Source: JAOUJD01 sp963841815
GTDB lineage: Bacteria > Pseudomonadota > Gammaproteobacteria > Burkholderiales > Burkholderiaceae_F
Reading direction: 5' to 3'
Assembly (NCBI GenBank): GCA_963841815.1
Contig: CAWJEE010000014.1
Location: 8,143-72,142 of the forward strand
Length of the DNA: 64,000 bases
Below, piece after piece: positions 44,341 to 53,144 of the stretch (position 1 is its first letter; every line of letters starts with the position of its first letter). The translations under genes were made by a program, and so were the position numbers. The notes beneath the pieces were generated by a model that saw only the letters and a list, made by a program, of their open reading frames with translations, made no database searches and was not told the DNA's origin.

Positions 44341-44372
44341 GTCAAGGCGCGCGGCTGAGCCCGGCCTAGGTT
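44341..44372 (+). promoter_or_regulatory. Candidate stress-type promoter (GTCAAGGC-N16-CCTAGGTT)
   Basis: GTCAAGGC (44341-44348) and CCTAGGTT (44365-44372) are separated by 16 bases. The same pattern and spacing occur before the yqjD-like gene (62936-62967). CCTAGNNT followed by purines is compatible with a sigma-S-like extended -10. Confidence 0.45.
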
Positions 44373-44441
44373 GGAAACGTCGTGCCGTTGCCGACAATGC
44401 ATGCGCTTGGCGACGGCGATATCGAATTCCCTGAGGTGAAC

Positions 44442-45290
44442 ATGAACGAAGCCATCCAGCCGGCCGGTCGCCTTTCGCGGCGAACCATCCTGAAAGAATC
44501 CGCCGCGCTTCTGGTCGGTGGCGCAACCGGCGCCACTGCTGTCAGCGCGCTGGCAGCCGCCCCGGAAACGAGTCAGGCGGCCGCTGCGCCGCCGCTGCCG
44601 TGGAAGTGGGTGAAGCTCGACCCGCTGGAGGCGGGCCGGCGTGCCTATCGCTTCTACAAGGAGAAAGGCGGCTGCGGCACGGGGTCGTATCTCAGCCTGC
44701 TCAGCCTGCTGAAGGAGAAGGTCGGGCATCCCTGGACGACGCTGCCGGACATGATGATGGCGCACGGCGCGTCCGGCTATGGCGGCCACGGCACGCTCTG
44801 CGGGGCGCTGGGCGGCGTCTCGACGATCATCAACCTGGTGACCTACACCGGCAAGGTCGACGACCAGCAGAACAACCAGATCATCGACCGGCTGTTCTGG
44901 TGGTACGCGGAGCAGGAATTCCCGACCGAGCGCTTCGACGATCTGTCACCTCTGAAGAAGCAGGTCAGGGTGAAGGCGATGTCGCCGCTGTGCCATACGT
45001 CTGTGTCGAAGTGGGCGGTCGCCGCTGGCGCGACGATCAAGTCCGACGCGAAGGTCGAACGCTGCTCCAAGGTGGTTGCTGAGGTCGTATACACGGTGAC
45101 GCTTGCGCTCAATGACTTCTTCGACGGCAAGTGGACGCCGCCCGCGTGGAAGCCGGCGAAGGGCGTTGAACACTGCGTCGGTTGCCACGGGCCGAACGTT
45201 CCGCCGCAGAAGGCCATGAACTGGAACCAGCAGGGGCACATGGATTGCGTGATGTGCCATGCGGACCACACGAAGGCAGCTGCAAAGTAA
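44442..45290 (+). CDS. Tat-exported C_GCAxxG_C_C protein with two haem c sites (split-Soret-like)
   Basis: A 282-residue protein. A twin-arginine signal (RLSRRTILKESAALLVGG, residues 10-27) marks folded export. The C_GCAxxG_C_C-type domain has Cys78 (GGCGTGS), Cys120 in TLCGALGGVST, Cys184 in PLCHTSVSKW and Cys208 in ERCSKVVAEVV. Two CxxCH haem motifs follow: C245VGCH249 and C269VMCH273. This combination is that of split-Soret cytochrome c of sulfate reducers, where haems pair across a dimer, and would be rarer in betaproteobacteria. GAGGTG precedes the ATG at 44442. A periplasmic redox role is inferred; the partner is unknown. Confidence 0.82.
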   Translation: MNEAIQPAGRLSRRTILKESAALLVGGATGATAVSALAAAPETSQAAAAPPLPWKWVKLDPLEAGRRAYRFYKEKGGCGTGSYLSLLSLLKEKVGHPWTTLPDMMMAHGASGYGGHGTLCGALGGVSTIINLVTYTGKVDDQQNNQIIDRLFWWYAEQEFPTERFDDLSPLKKQVRVKAMSPLCHTSVSKWAVAAGATIKSDAKVERCSKVVAEVVYTVTLALNDFFDGKWTPPAWKPAKGVEHCVGCHGPNVPPQKAMNWNQQGHMDCVMCHADHTKAAAK

Positions 45291-45472
45291 CCCGCGCTGT
45301 CGCATGACGCGTGGCCGCGGCGAGCCGCGGCCACGCTCGTTGCCGTGAGCCTTTCGGCAGCAAGAGACGCACGGCGCCGGTCACCGTTTCCGTGCCGCGA
45401 CTCACGTCGCCACGAGGGGCCCGCGTAGAATCGTCGGGCCATAGCGCTCCCTGTCCCGCGGTTTCACCCTCG

Positions 45473-46567
45473 ATGTACAGCGAATCCGACCACACATTCA
45501 TGCTGCGCGCGCTTGAACTGGCGCAGCGCGCCGCGTTTCACGCGACGCCCAATCCGCGGGTCGGTTGCGTCATCGTGCGCGACGGCCGCATCCTGGGCGA
45601 AGGCTTCACGCAGCCGCCGGGATCGAACCACGCCGAGATCGAGGCCCTGCTCGACGCTCGCCGCAACGGCCACGACGTGCGCGGCTCCGCGGTCTACGTC
45701 ACGCTCGAGCCTTGCAGTCACTTCGGGCGCACGCCGCCGTGCTCCACCGCACTGTCCGAGGCGCACGTCGCGCGCGTGATCGCCGCCGTCGAGGATCCCA
45801 ATCCGCTGGTGCGGGGCAAGGGCCTCGACATGCTGCGCGCCAACGGGGTCGACGTGCGTTGCGGCCTGCTCGAACAGGAGGCGGCCGACGTCAACGTCGG
45901 TTTCTTCTCCCGCATGACGCGCGGACGCCCGTGGGTGCGCGTGAAGATCGCCGCGAGCCTGGACGGGAAGACCGCGCTCGACAACGGCGTGTCGCAGTGG
46001 ATCACGTCCGAAGACGCGCGGCGCGACGGCCACGCGTGGCGCGCGCGGGCGTGCGCGGTGCTGACCGGCATCGGCACGGTGCAGGCGGACAACCCGCAGA
46101 TGAACGTGCGCCTCGTCGACACGCCGCGGCAGCCGCTGCGCGTGCTGGTGGACAGCCGGCTCGAGGTCGATCCCGAGGCGCGCTTCTTCGAGGGCGAGGG
46201 CCAGGTGCTCGTTGCCTGCGCGGTCGACGACGCGGAGCGCGAGCGGCGTCTCGCGGACAAGGGCGTCGAGGTGGTTCGCCTGCCGAACGAGCGCGGCAAG
46301 GTCGACCTGCCGCTGCTGATGAAGCGGCTGGCCGAGCGCGCGATCAACGAAGTCCACGTCGAAGCCGGGTTCAAGCTGAACGGCTCGCTCGTCAGCGCCG
46401 GCGTGGTCGACGAACTGCTCGTGTACCTCGCGCCGATGCTGATCGGCGAGGCCCAGGGCATGGTGCACCTGCCGGCCCTGTCGGATCTCGCCAAGGCGCA
46501 GCGCCTGGTGTTCCGGGAAGTGACGCAAGTGGGCGAGGACGTTCGCATCCTCGCGCGGCTCCAGTAA
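45473..46567 (+). CDS. ribD: Bifunctional pyrimidine deaminase/reductase RibD
   Basis: A 364-residue riboflavin-pathway enzyme. The N-terminal deaminase has zinc ligands in NHAEIEALL (His53-Ala-Glu55) and TLEPCSHFGRTPPC (Cys81, Cys90). The C-terminal reductase starts near WVRVKIAASLDGKTAL, with GIGTVQADNPQMNVR and VHVEAGFKLNGSLV. The frame extends 54 codons upstream, but MYSESDHTFM at 45473 matches relatives. A -10-like TAGAAT lies at 45425-45430. First gene of the riboflavin operon. Confidence 0.96.
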   Translation: MYSESDHTFMLRALELAQRAAFHATPNPRVGCVIVRDGRILGEGFTQPPGSNHAEIEALLDARRNGHDVRGSAVYVTLEPCSHFGRTPPCSTALSEAHVARVIAAVEDPNPLVRGKGLDMLRANGVDVRCGLLEQEAADVNVGFFSRMTRGRPWVRVKIAASLDGKTALDNGVSQWITSEDARRDGHAWRARACAVLTGIGTVQADNPQMNVRLVDTPRQPLRVLVDSRLEVDPEARFFEGEGQVLVACAVDDAERERRLADKGVEVVRLPNERGKVDLPLLMKRLAERAINEVHVEAGFKLNGSLVSAGVVDELLVYLAPMLIGEAQGMVHLPALSDLAKAQRLVFREVTQVGEDVRILARLQ

Positions 46568-46587
46568 CGCTTTTTCCAGGGATCTTC

Positions 46588-47202
46588 ATGTTCACCGGGC
46601 TCGTGCAGGGTGTGGGACGCGTGGTCGACGTCGAGCGGCTCGACGCGGACGGCGGGGTGCGCCTGACGATCGACGGCAGCGCGGTGGCGGGCTTCCGTCC
46701 CGCCGTCGGCGACAGCATCGCGCTGAACGGCGCCTGCATGACCGCGACGTCGGTCGACGGCGCGCGCTTCACCGTCGACGTCTCGCGGGAAAGCCTGTCG
46801 AAGACCGCGGGGCTCGACGGCGCCGGTGACGTCAACATCGAGACGTCGATGGCGCTCGGCGACAGGCTCGGCGGCCACCTCGTGGCCGGGCACGTCGACG
46901 GCGTCGGCGAGGTCGTGCGGTTCGATCCGGTGCACGAGTCGTGGGAACTCGTGGTGCGCGCGCCGCGCGAGCTGGCGAAGTACTTCGCGTACAAGGGCTC
47001 GGTCGCCGTGAATGGCGTGAGCCTGACGGTGAACCGCGTCGACGACACGCCGGCCGGCTGCGAGTTCTCGATCAACATCATTCCGCACACGTTCGAAGTG
47101 ACGACGCTGCGCTCGCTGCGTCCCGGGTCGCGCGTCAATCTCGAGGCCGACCTGATCGCGCGCTACGTCGAGCGCATGCTGTCGCTCGAGCGCGCGGGCT
47201 GA
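46588..47202 (+). CDS. ribE: Riboflavin synthase, alpha chain
   Basis: A 204-residue enzyme dismutating two lumazines to riboflavin. It starts MFTGLVQGVGRV and contains the two tandem barrels: NGACMTATSVDGARFTVDVS with LGGHLVAGHVDGVGEV, and SVAVNGVSLTVNRV with INIIPHTFEVTTL. The GHVDG and NGVSLTV motifs line the active site. It lies 20 bases after ribD. Confidence 0.96.
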   Translation: MFTGLVQGVGRVVDVERLDADGGVRLTIDGSAVAGFRPAVGDSIALNGACMTATSVDGARFTVDVSRESLSKTAGLDGAGDVNIETSMALGDRLGGHLVAGHVDGVGEVVRFDPVHESWELVVRAPRELAKYFAYKGSVAVNGVSLTVNRVDDTPAGCEFSINIIPHTFEVTTLRSLRPGSRVNLEADLIARYVERMLSLERAG

Positions 47203-47214
47203 GGCGGCACGCGC

Positions 47215-47586
47215 ATGGCCGAGCGCGCCGTCATCCTGTTCGCCCACGGCGCGCGCGATGCTCGCTGGTCGATGACGCTGGGCGAGCTTCAGCAGCGCGT
47301 GCAGGCGCTGCTGCCCGACGCGCACGTCGGCATCGCGTTCCTCGAGTTCCAGCCACCGACGCTCGCTTCCGCCCTCGAAGGCGCGCTCGCGGCCGGCGCG
47401 CGCGCCATCGACGTGATGCCGGTGTTCTGGGCCAATGGCGGGCACATGGCGAACGACGTGCCACCGCTCCTTGCCGAACTGCGCCGGCGTCATCCCGGGC
47501 TGCAGTTGCGACTGCTGCCGGTGCTGTCCGAACTGCCCGGGATGCTCGACTTCATCGCCGGCGCGGTCGCGCGCGGCGGCGACTGA
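47215..47586 (+). CDS. CbiX/SirB-like sirohydrochlorin chelatase
   Basis: A 123-residue short CbiX protein. The N-terminal ILFAHGARDARWS carries the first metal-binding His, and VMPVFWANGGHMANDVPPLL carries the second. Short CbiX proteins insert cobalt, nickel or iron into sirohydrochlorin for cobalamin, F430 or sirohaem. Its placement in the riboflavin operon is unusual; it may simply share growth-linked cofactor expression. Confidence 0.88.
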   Translation: MAERAVILFAHGARDARWSMTLGELQQRVQALLPDAHVGIAFLEFQPPTLASALEGALAAGARAIDVMPVFWANGGHMANDVPPLLAELRRRHPGLQLRLLPVLSELPGMLDFIAGAVARGGD

Positions 47587-47595
47587 CGCACCCCG

Positions 47596-48276
47596 ATGAA
47601 CGCGACGATGGCGGCCGGGTGGGGCCTGGCCCTCGCCGTCCTGATCGTTGCGAGCTTCGCGGCCCGCGCCGAGGGAAGGATGTGGGCGCGGCGCGCGGTC
47701 GCGCTGCTGGCGCTCTACCTGATCGCGCTGGCGCTGGCTGGCTGGCTGCTGCCGCCGTCCTGGGCTGCGTGGGGTTCGGCGGTCGCCGCATTCGCGGTGC
47801 TGCTGACCGCGCAGCCGTTCATCGCGCTCGGTGTGCTGCAGCCGGCCGAGATCGGCCTCACCGCGCCGCGGCCGGGCACGATGCGGGTGGTCGTCCTCGC
47901 CGTCGGCCTGGCGCTGCTGCTCAACATCGTCGTGATGATCGTGCGGGGTGCCGCGCCGGTCCGGGTGGGCGGGGCCACGGTCGCGGCCGTGCTGGTCGCG
48001 GCGGTGCTCGAGGAACTCGTGTTCCGGGGCGTGCTGCTGGCCCTGCTCGATCGTGCGCTGCCGCAGCGCTGGCGTGTCGCCGGCGCCTACATCGGCTGGG
48101 GCGGCGTCGCGCTGACGGTGTCCTTCGTCGCGCTGCACGGGCTGCGGCCCGGGCTGCTGCTCGGCGTGCTGCCGGCGGCCCTGCTATATCTCTGGCTGCG
48201 CGAACGGACCGGCAGCCTGCTGGCGCCGATCGCCGCGCACCTCGCCTGGAATCTCTCCGTCCTGCTTGTCCACTGA
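47596..48276 (+). CDS. CPBP-family intramembrane glutamic protease
   Basis: A 226-residue membrane protein with about seven hydrophobic segments. The three family motifs are present: EELVFRG (E-E-x3-R), VSFVALHG and HLAWNLS (H-x3-N), which together form the intramembrane active site of Rce1-type proteases. The substrate is unknown; bacterial members process peptides or confer bacteriocin self-immunity. It sits between cbiX and an ene-reductase gene in the riboflavin operon with a ten-base gap. Confidence 0.88.
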   Translation: MNATMAAGWGLALAVLIVASFAARAEGRMWARRAVALLALYLIALALAGWLLPPSWAAWGSAVAAFAVLLTAQPFIALGVLQPAEIGLTAPRPGTMRVVVLAVGLALLLNIVVMIVRGAAPVRVGGATVAAVLVAAVLEELVFRGVLLALLDRALPQRWRVAGAYIGWGGVALTVSFVALHGLRPGLLLGVLPAALLYLWLRERTGSLLAPIAAHLAWNLSVLLVH

Positions 48277-48303
48277 GTGTCCGCCAAACGCCCACTGACC
48301 ACC

Positions 48304-49428
48304 ATGCCACGCCTCTTCGAACCGATCACGCTGCGCGGCCTCACGCTGCCCAATCGCATCATGGTGTCGCCGATGTGCCAGTACTCGGCCGTCGACGGCA
48401 GCGCCACGGACTGGCACCTCGCGCACCTCGGCTCGCTCGCGCTGTCCGGCGCGGGACTGCTGTGCCTGGAGGCGACGGCGGTGACCGCGGAGGGCCGGAT
48501 CACGCCGGGCGACCTCGGCCTCTACTCGGACGACAACGAGCACGCTCTCGCGCGCGTGGTCGGGACGATCCGCGCCGCGGCGTCCATCAAGCTGGCGATC
48601 CAGCTCGGCCACGCCGGCCGCAAGGCGTCGAGCCACGCCCCGTGGGACGGCGGCAAGCTGGTGCCGGTCGGGCAGGGCGGTTGGCTGCCGGCTGCGCCGT
48701 CGGCCGTGCCGCACGCGGACGGAGAATCAGCCCCGCGCGCGTTCGCGCTGGACGAACTGCCGCGCCTGCGTGAAGCCTTCGCCGACGCGGCGCGGCGCGC
48801 GGCGCGGCTCGGTTTCGACGCGATCGAACTGCACTGCGCGCACGGGTACCTGCTGCACCAGTTCCTGTCGCCGGTCAGCAACCGGCGCGACGACGCCTAC
48901 GGCGGCTCGCTCGCCAACCGGATGCGCTTTCCGCTCGAGGCCTTCGATGCGGTGCGCGCGGCGTTTCCCGCCGATCGCCCGGTCGGCGTGCGCGTCTCGG
49001 CCACCGACTGGCTGGAAGGCAGCGCGCCGGAGAGCTGGACCGTCGAGAGCACGGTCGAGTTCGGGCGGGCCCTGAAGGAGCGCGGCTGCGACTGGCTCGA
49101 CGTGTCCAGCGGCGGGATCTCGCCGCGGCAGAAGATCACGCCGGGCCCCGGCTACCAGGTGCCGTTCGCGGAGATCGTGCGCACGGAAACCGGCCTGCCG
49201 ACCGTCGCGGTCGGGCTGATCACCGATCCGCGGCAGGCCGAGGCGATCCTCGAGGCCGGCCGCGCGGACATGGTCGCGCTCGCCCGCGCGTTCCTGTACG
49301 ACCCGCGCTGGCCGTGGCACGCCGCGGCGGCCCTCGGGGGCCAGGTCGACGGCCCGCGCCAGTACTGGCGCTCGCTGCCGCGGGAAGCGGGGCCCATTTT
49401 CGGCAACATCACGTTCGGCCAGCGCTGA
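48304..49428 (+). CDS. NADH:flavin oxidoreductase, old-yellow-enzyme family (YqjM-like)
   Basis: A 374-residue FMN ene-reductase. PNRIMVSPMCQYSA carries the thermophilic-like class Cys25, IQLGHAGRKAS and ELHCAHGYLLHQFLSPVSNR are substrate/FMN-binding, and TVAVGLITDPRQAEAIL with GRADMVALARAFLYDPRWP forms the phosphate-binding end. It reduces activated C=C bonds. The ATG at 48304 is the family start; a GTG at 48277 extends the frame. Being an FMN enzyme may explain its place in the riboflavin operon. Confidence 0.93.
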   Translation: MPRLFEPITLRGLTLPNRIMVSPMCQYSAVDGSATDWHLAHLGSLALSGAGLLCLEATAVTAEGRITPGDLGLYSDDNEHALARVVGTIRAAASIKLAIQLGHAGRKASSHAPWDGGKLVPVGQGGWLPAAPSAVPHADGESAPRAFALDELPRLREAFADAARRAARLGFDAIELHCAHGYLLHQFLSPVSNRRDDAYGGSLANRMRFPLEAFDAVRAAFPADRPVGVRVSATDWLEGSAPESWTVESTVEFGRALKERGCDWLDVSSGGISPRQKITPGPGYQVPFAEIVRTETGLPTVAVGLITDPRQAEAILEAGRADMVALARAFLYDPRWPWHAAAALGGQVDGPRQYWRSLPREAGPIFGNITFGQR

Positions 49429-49497
49429 GCGGCTCCGAGGGCGAAAACGCCTAGAATCCGGGTCTCCCACGCGCCTGCGGGCGCGGAGCCTCCCGCC

Positions 49498-50643
49498 ATG
49501 CTGTCCGCCGTGCCCAACCCGTCGCCGTCCGCCCCCGGGCTCGCCTCGACCGAGGAGATCATCGAGGAGATCCGGCGCGGCCACATCGTCGTGCTGGTCG
49601 ACGACGAGGACCGCGAGAACGAGGGCGACCTGATCTTCGCCGCCGACTTCGTCACGCCCGAGAAGATCAACTTCCTGGCCAAGCACGGCCGCGGCCTGAT
49701 CTGCATGCCGGTCACCGCCGAGCATGCGGCGCAGCTCGAGCTGGCGCCGATGACCAACAACAACAAGACGGTCCACGGCACCAACTTCACGGTGGCTATC
49801 GAGGCCGCAGAAGGCGTGACGACCGGGATTTCCGCGGCCGATCGCGCGCACACGATCCGCGTCGCGTCGCGGCCGCATGCGCGACCGAGCGACATCGTGC
49901 AGCCCGGCCACGTGTTCCCGCTGGTGGCCGCGGCCGGCGGCGTGCTGATGCGCGCCGGTCATACCGAGGCGTGCTGCGACCTGGCGCGGCTGGCGGGTCT
50001 GAATCCGGCCGCGGTGCTGTGCGAGGTGATGAACGACGACGGCACGATGGCGCGCCTGCCCGACCTGCTGCCGTTCGCGGCCCAGCACGGACTGAAGGTC
50101 GGGACGATCGCCGACCTGATCCACTACCGCGCCGCCAACGAGTCGATGGTCGAGCGCGTGGGCGCGAAGACCGTCCAGACGTCGGCCGGCCCGTTCGAAC
50201 TCGTCGTCTACCGCGACAAGCCGAGCGGCGCCGCGCACCTCGCGCTGGTGCACGGCCCGCTGTCGCCGGACGAGGAAGCGCTGGTGCGCGTGCACGAACC
50301 CCTGTCGGTGCTCGACCTGCTCGACATCGAGGACTCGGTGCACTCGTGGCCCGTGCACAAGGCACTGAAGCGGATCGCCGCCAACGGCGGCGGCGTGGTC
50401 GTCATGCTCAACTGCGCGGACACGACCGAGCGGCTGCTCGACAAGTTCAACACCTTGATGAATCCCGACGCCGCGCATCAGTGGGTCGAGCGCACGCAGA
50501 AGACCGACCTGCGCACCTACGGCGTCGGCGCGCAGATCCTGCGCGACCTCAACGTGAAGAAGATGAAGCTCCTCGCGAAGCCGCGCAAGATGCCCTCGAT
50601 GACCGGCTTCGGCCTGCAGGTCACCGGATACCTGGAAAGCTGA
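49498..50643 (+). CDS. ribB: 3,4-dihydroxy-2-butanone-4-phosphate synthase with degenerate cyclohydrolase II domain
   Basis: A 381-residue RibBA-like protein. The N-terminal synthase is complete: VVLVDDEDRENEGDLIFAAD, GLICMPVTAEHAAQL, FTVAIEAAEGVTTGISAADR and GHTEACCDLARLAGL. The C-terminal half keeps the cyclohydrolase II fold but lacks its zinc site: where the C-x10-C-x-C motif should be, it reads VRVHEPLSVLDLLDIEDSVH. This matches the RibBX hybrids described for proteobacteria. GTP cyclohydrolase II activity must come from another gene. CCTAGAAT (49450-49457) is a likely -10. Confidence 0.94.
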   Translation: MLSAVPNPSPSAPGLASTEEIIEEIRRGHIVVLVDDEDRENEGDLIFAADFVTPEKINFLAKHGRGLICMPVTAEHAAQLELAPMTNNNKTVHGTNFTVAIEAAEGVTTGISAADRAHTIRVASRPHARPSDIVQPGHVFPLVAAAGGVLMRAGHTEACCDLARLAGLNPAAVLCEVMNDDGTMARLPDLLPFAAQHGLKVGTIADLIHYRAANESMVERVGAKTVQTSAGPFELVVYRDKPSGAAHLALVHGPLSPDEEALVRVHEPLSVLDLLDIEDSVHSWPVHKALKRIAANGGGVVVMLNCADTTERLLDKFNTLMNPDAAHQWVERTQKTDLRTYGVGAQILRDLNVKKMKLLAKPRKMPSMTGFGLQVTGYLES

Positions 50644-50645
50644 CC

Positions 50646-51146
50646 ATGGCAGTCGATTTCATTGCACCCGACTTCGACGGCGTCGATCTGCGGATCGGCG
50701 TCGTCCAGGCGCGCTTCAACGAGTGGGCCGGTCGTGCGCTCGCCGAAGCCTGCCTCAACGAGCTCATCACGCTCGGCGTCGACGAGGGCGACATCACGCA
50801 CGTCACCGTGCCGGGCGCCCTCGAGGTGCCGCTGGTGCTCGCGCGGCTGGCGGCGACCGGGGACTTCGACGCGCTGGTCGCGATCGGTTGCGTCATCCGC
50901 GGCGAGACCTATCACTTCGAGATCGTCGCCGAGGAGTCGGCGCGCGGCGTGGCGCGGGCCTCGATGGACTATGGAGTGCCTGTTGCCAACGCGATCCTGA
51001 CGACCGACTCGGACGAGCAGGCGCAGGCGCGCGTGGCGGAGAAGGGCCGCGACGCCGCCCGCGTCGCGGTGGAGATGGCCAACCTGATGCTCGCCCTCGA
51101 CGAGGACGGCGAGGGCGAAGCCGCCGACGCGGAACAGGACGAGTAG
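50646..51146 (+). CDS. ribH: 6,7-dimethyl-8-ribityllumazine synthase
   Basis: A 166-residue lumazine synthase. Motifs: VVQARFNEW (substrate site), VTVPGALEVPLVL, AIGCVIRGETYHFEIVAEES and GVPVANAILTTDSDEQAQAR. The RGxTxHFE stretch binds the substrate phosphate side. The acidic C-terminal tail (DEDGEGEAADAEQDE) is longer than usual. It starts three bases after the ribB stop. Confidence 0.95.
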   Translation: MAVDFIAPDFDGVDLRIGVVQARFNEWAGRALAEACLNELITLGVDEGDITHVTVPGALEVPLVLARLAATGDFDALVAIGCVIRGETYHFEIVAEESARGVARASMDYGVPVANAILTTDSDEQAQARVAEKGRDAARVAVEMANLMLALDEDGEGEAADAEQDE

Positions 51147-51150
51147 ACCC

Positions 51151-51636
51151 TTGCAACCGAAGGATTCCGGAGCATCGAAGGGCGGCGGCCGCAGCGCGCG
51201 CCGGCGCGCGCGCGAGCTCGCGCTGCAGGGCCTGTACCAGTGGCTGGTCGGCGGACAGGACGCGGCCGCGATCGAAGGCCACCTGATCGAGAACGAGGGC
51301 CGCGAAGGCGCCGACGAACTCGGCAAGAAGACCGACCTCAGCCATTACCGCGAGCTGCTGCACGGAACGATCGACGGCGCCGACGAACTGCGGCGCCAGT
51401 TCGCGCCGTACCTCGACCGCAACGTCGAGGCGCTGTCGCCGATCGAGCACGGCATCCTGCTGATCGGCACCTACGAGATGCAGCAGCGGCTCGAGATTCC
51501 GTACCGGGTCGTCATCAACGAGGCGGTCGAACTGGCCAAGAGCTTCGGCGGCACCGACGGCTTCAAGTACGTCAACGGCGTGCTCGACAAGGTCGCTGGA
51601 CAGTTGCGGCCGGCCGAGGTGGCCGCGCGCGGTTGA
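51151..51636 (+). CDS. nusB: Transcription antitermination factor NusB
   Basis: A 161-residue RNA-binding protein acting with NusE in rRNA antitermination. The basic start ARRRARELALQGLYQWLVGG, then EALSPIEHGILLIGTYEM and VVINEAVELAKSFGGTDGFK...YVNGVLDKVA are diagnostic. The only in-frame start is TTG 51151, right after the ribH stop; no ATG is available upstream of the conserved ARRRAREL motif. Confidence 0.95.
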   Translation: MQPKDSGASKGGGRSARRRARELALQGLYQWLVGGQDAAAIEGHLIENEGREGADELGKKTDLSHYRELLHGTIDGADELRRQFAPYLDRNVEALSPIEHGILLIGTYEMQQRLEIPYRVVINEAVELAKSFGGTDGFKYVNGVLDKVAGQLRPAEVAARG

Positions 51637-51642
51637 CGCGCG

Positions 51643-52623
51643 ATGGCCGCGCCGCTCGGCGAATTCGAACTCATCGCGCGGTACTTCACGCGCCCGGTGC
51701 CCGCGGGCCGCGGCGACATCGCGCTGGCGGTCGGTGACGACTGCGCGCTGCTGGAGCCGGTTCCCGGCGAGCAATGGGCCGTCTCGACGGACACGCTGGT
51801 CGAGTCGGTGCACTTCCTACCGTCGGTCGATCCGGCTGCGCTCGGACACAAGGCGCTCGCCGTCAACCTGTCCGACCTGGCCGCCTGCGGCGCCGAGCCG
51901 CGCTGCTTCTTCCTCGCGCTGGCTCTGCCGCAGGTCGACGAGGCCTGGCTTGCGGCGTTTTCCGGCGGCATGTTCGCGCTGGCCGACGCTCACCGCTGCG
52001 TGCTCGCGGGCGGCGACACGACGCGGTCGCCGCAGGGCGTGATCATCACGGTCACCGTGATGGGGAGCGTGCCGCGTGGGCAGGCGCTTCTCCGCAGCGG
52101 CGCCCGGCCCGGCGACGATCTCTGGGTGTCCGGCACGCTGGGGGACGCCGCGTTCGGACTCGCGTTGCGCCAGGGCGGGACCCCGGTCCCGGCGGGCGCC
52201 GGCGCGGCCGTCGAGCGGCTGGAGTGGCCGCAGCCGCAGGTCGGGCTCGGGCTCGCCCTGCGAGGCTTGGCGACCGCCGCCATCGACATCTCCGACGGCC
52301 TGCTCGGGGACCTCGGACACATCCTGGAACGGTCGGCCGTCGGCGCACGCATGGAGTGGAACCGCATCCCGCGCTCCGGTGCTTTGCGCCGCCAGGAAGA
52401 GGCGGACCAGCGGCGCTTTGCCCTTGCGGGCGGGGACGACTACGAACTGCTGTTCGCCGCGCCGGCCGGTAAGCGCAGCGAGGTGGAGCGGGCGGCGGCC
52501 GGCGCCGGCGTGGCCGTGACCCGGATCGGTGCGGTCACTTCGACCGGGCGTCTTGAACTGGTGGACGCCGACGGCCGGGCGATGGACACTGCGCCGCGCG
52601 CCTTCGATCACTTCCGTCCATGA
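51643..52623 (+). CDS. thiL: Thiamine-monophosphate kinase
   Basis: A 326-residue PurM-fold kinase making thiamine diphosphate from thiamine monophosphate. It shows ALAVGDDCALL, STDTLVESVHFLP, HKALAVNLSDLAACGAEPRC, LAGGDTTRSP, AAIDISDGLLGDLGHI and FALAGGDDYELLFAA. The Asp-rich motifs bind Mg-ATP. The stop overlaps pgpA by ATGA. Confidence 0.96.
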   Translation: MAAPLGEFELIARYFTRPVPAGRGDIALAVGDDCALLEPVPGEQWAVSTDTLVESVHFLPSVDPAALGHKALAVNLSDLAACGAEPRCFFLALALPQVDEAWLAAFSGGMFALADAHRCVLAGGDTTRSPQGVIITVTVMGSVPRGQALLRSGARPGDDLWVSGTLGDAAFGLALRQGGTPVPAGAGAAVERLEWPQPQVGLGLALRGLATAAIDISDGLLGDLGHILERSAVGARMEWNRIPRSGALRRQEEADQRRFALAGGDDYELLFAAPAGKRSEVERAAAGAGVAVTRIGAVTSTGRLELVDADGRAMDTAPRAFDHFRP

Positions 52624-53144
52624 CTACCGCGTCGATGTCTACCCAGGGTGAGCCAGGGATTCTGACGCCGCCTTCCTGGCGGCTGATGATGTCGCACCCG
52701 GCGCACCAGTTGTCGTTCGGCTTCGGCAGCGGCCTCATTCGTCCGGCGCCCGGCACCTGGGGCACGCTGTTCGCGTGGCTCGTGTTCGTCGTGCTCGATC
52801 CGTGGCTGGGCGACGTCGGCTGGGCGATCGTGATCGCGACAACCTTCGTCCTCGGCGCGGCGGCGGCGAGTCGCACGGGTCGCGCGCTCGGTCGCCCGGA
52901 CCACGGCGCGATCGTGATCGACGAGATCGTCGCCTTCTGGCTCGTGCTCTGGCTGCTGCCCGGCGGCGTGATCACGCAGGCCGTCGCCTTCCTCGGATTC
53001 CGCTTCTTCGACATCCTGAAACCGCCGCCGATCCGCGCGGTGGACCGGCGCTTCAAGAACGGGGTGGGCGTGATGCTCGACGACCTGCTGGCTGCGTTCT
53101 ACACACTGCTCGTCGCGAGCGTGCTGGCACGCGTGTTCGCATGA
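52620..53144 (+). CDS. pgpA: Phosphatidylglycerophosphatase A
   Basis: A 174-residue inner-membrane phosphatase making phosphatidylglycerol. Motifs: GFGSGLIRPAPGTWGTLFAW, DHGAIVIDEIVAFW (catalytic Asp/Glu) and FRFFDILKPPPIRAVDRRFK with GVGVMLDDLLAAFY. About four membrane segments. Coupled to thiL and pncC by ATGA overlaps on both sides, the conserved thiL-pgpA-pncC order. Confidence 0.95.
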   Translation: MTTASMSTQGEPGILTPPSWRLMMSHPAHQLSFGFGSGLIRPAPGTWGTLFAWLVFVVLDPWLGDVGWAIVIATTFVLGAAAASRTGRALGRPDHGAIVIDEIVAFWLVLWLLPGGVITQAVAFLGFRFFDILKPPPIRAVDRRFKNGVGVMLDDLLAAFYTLLVASVLARVFA

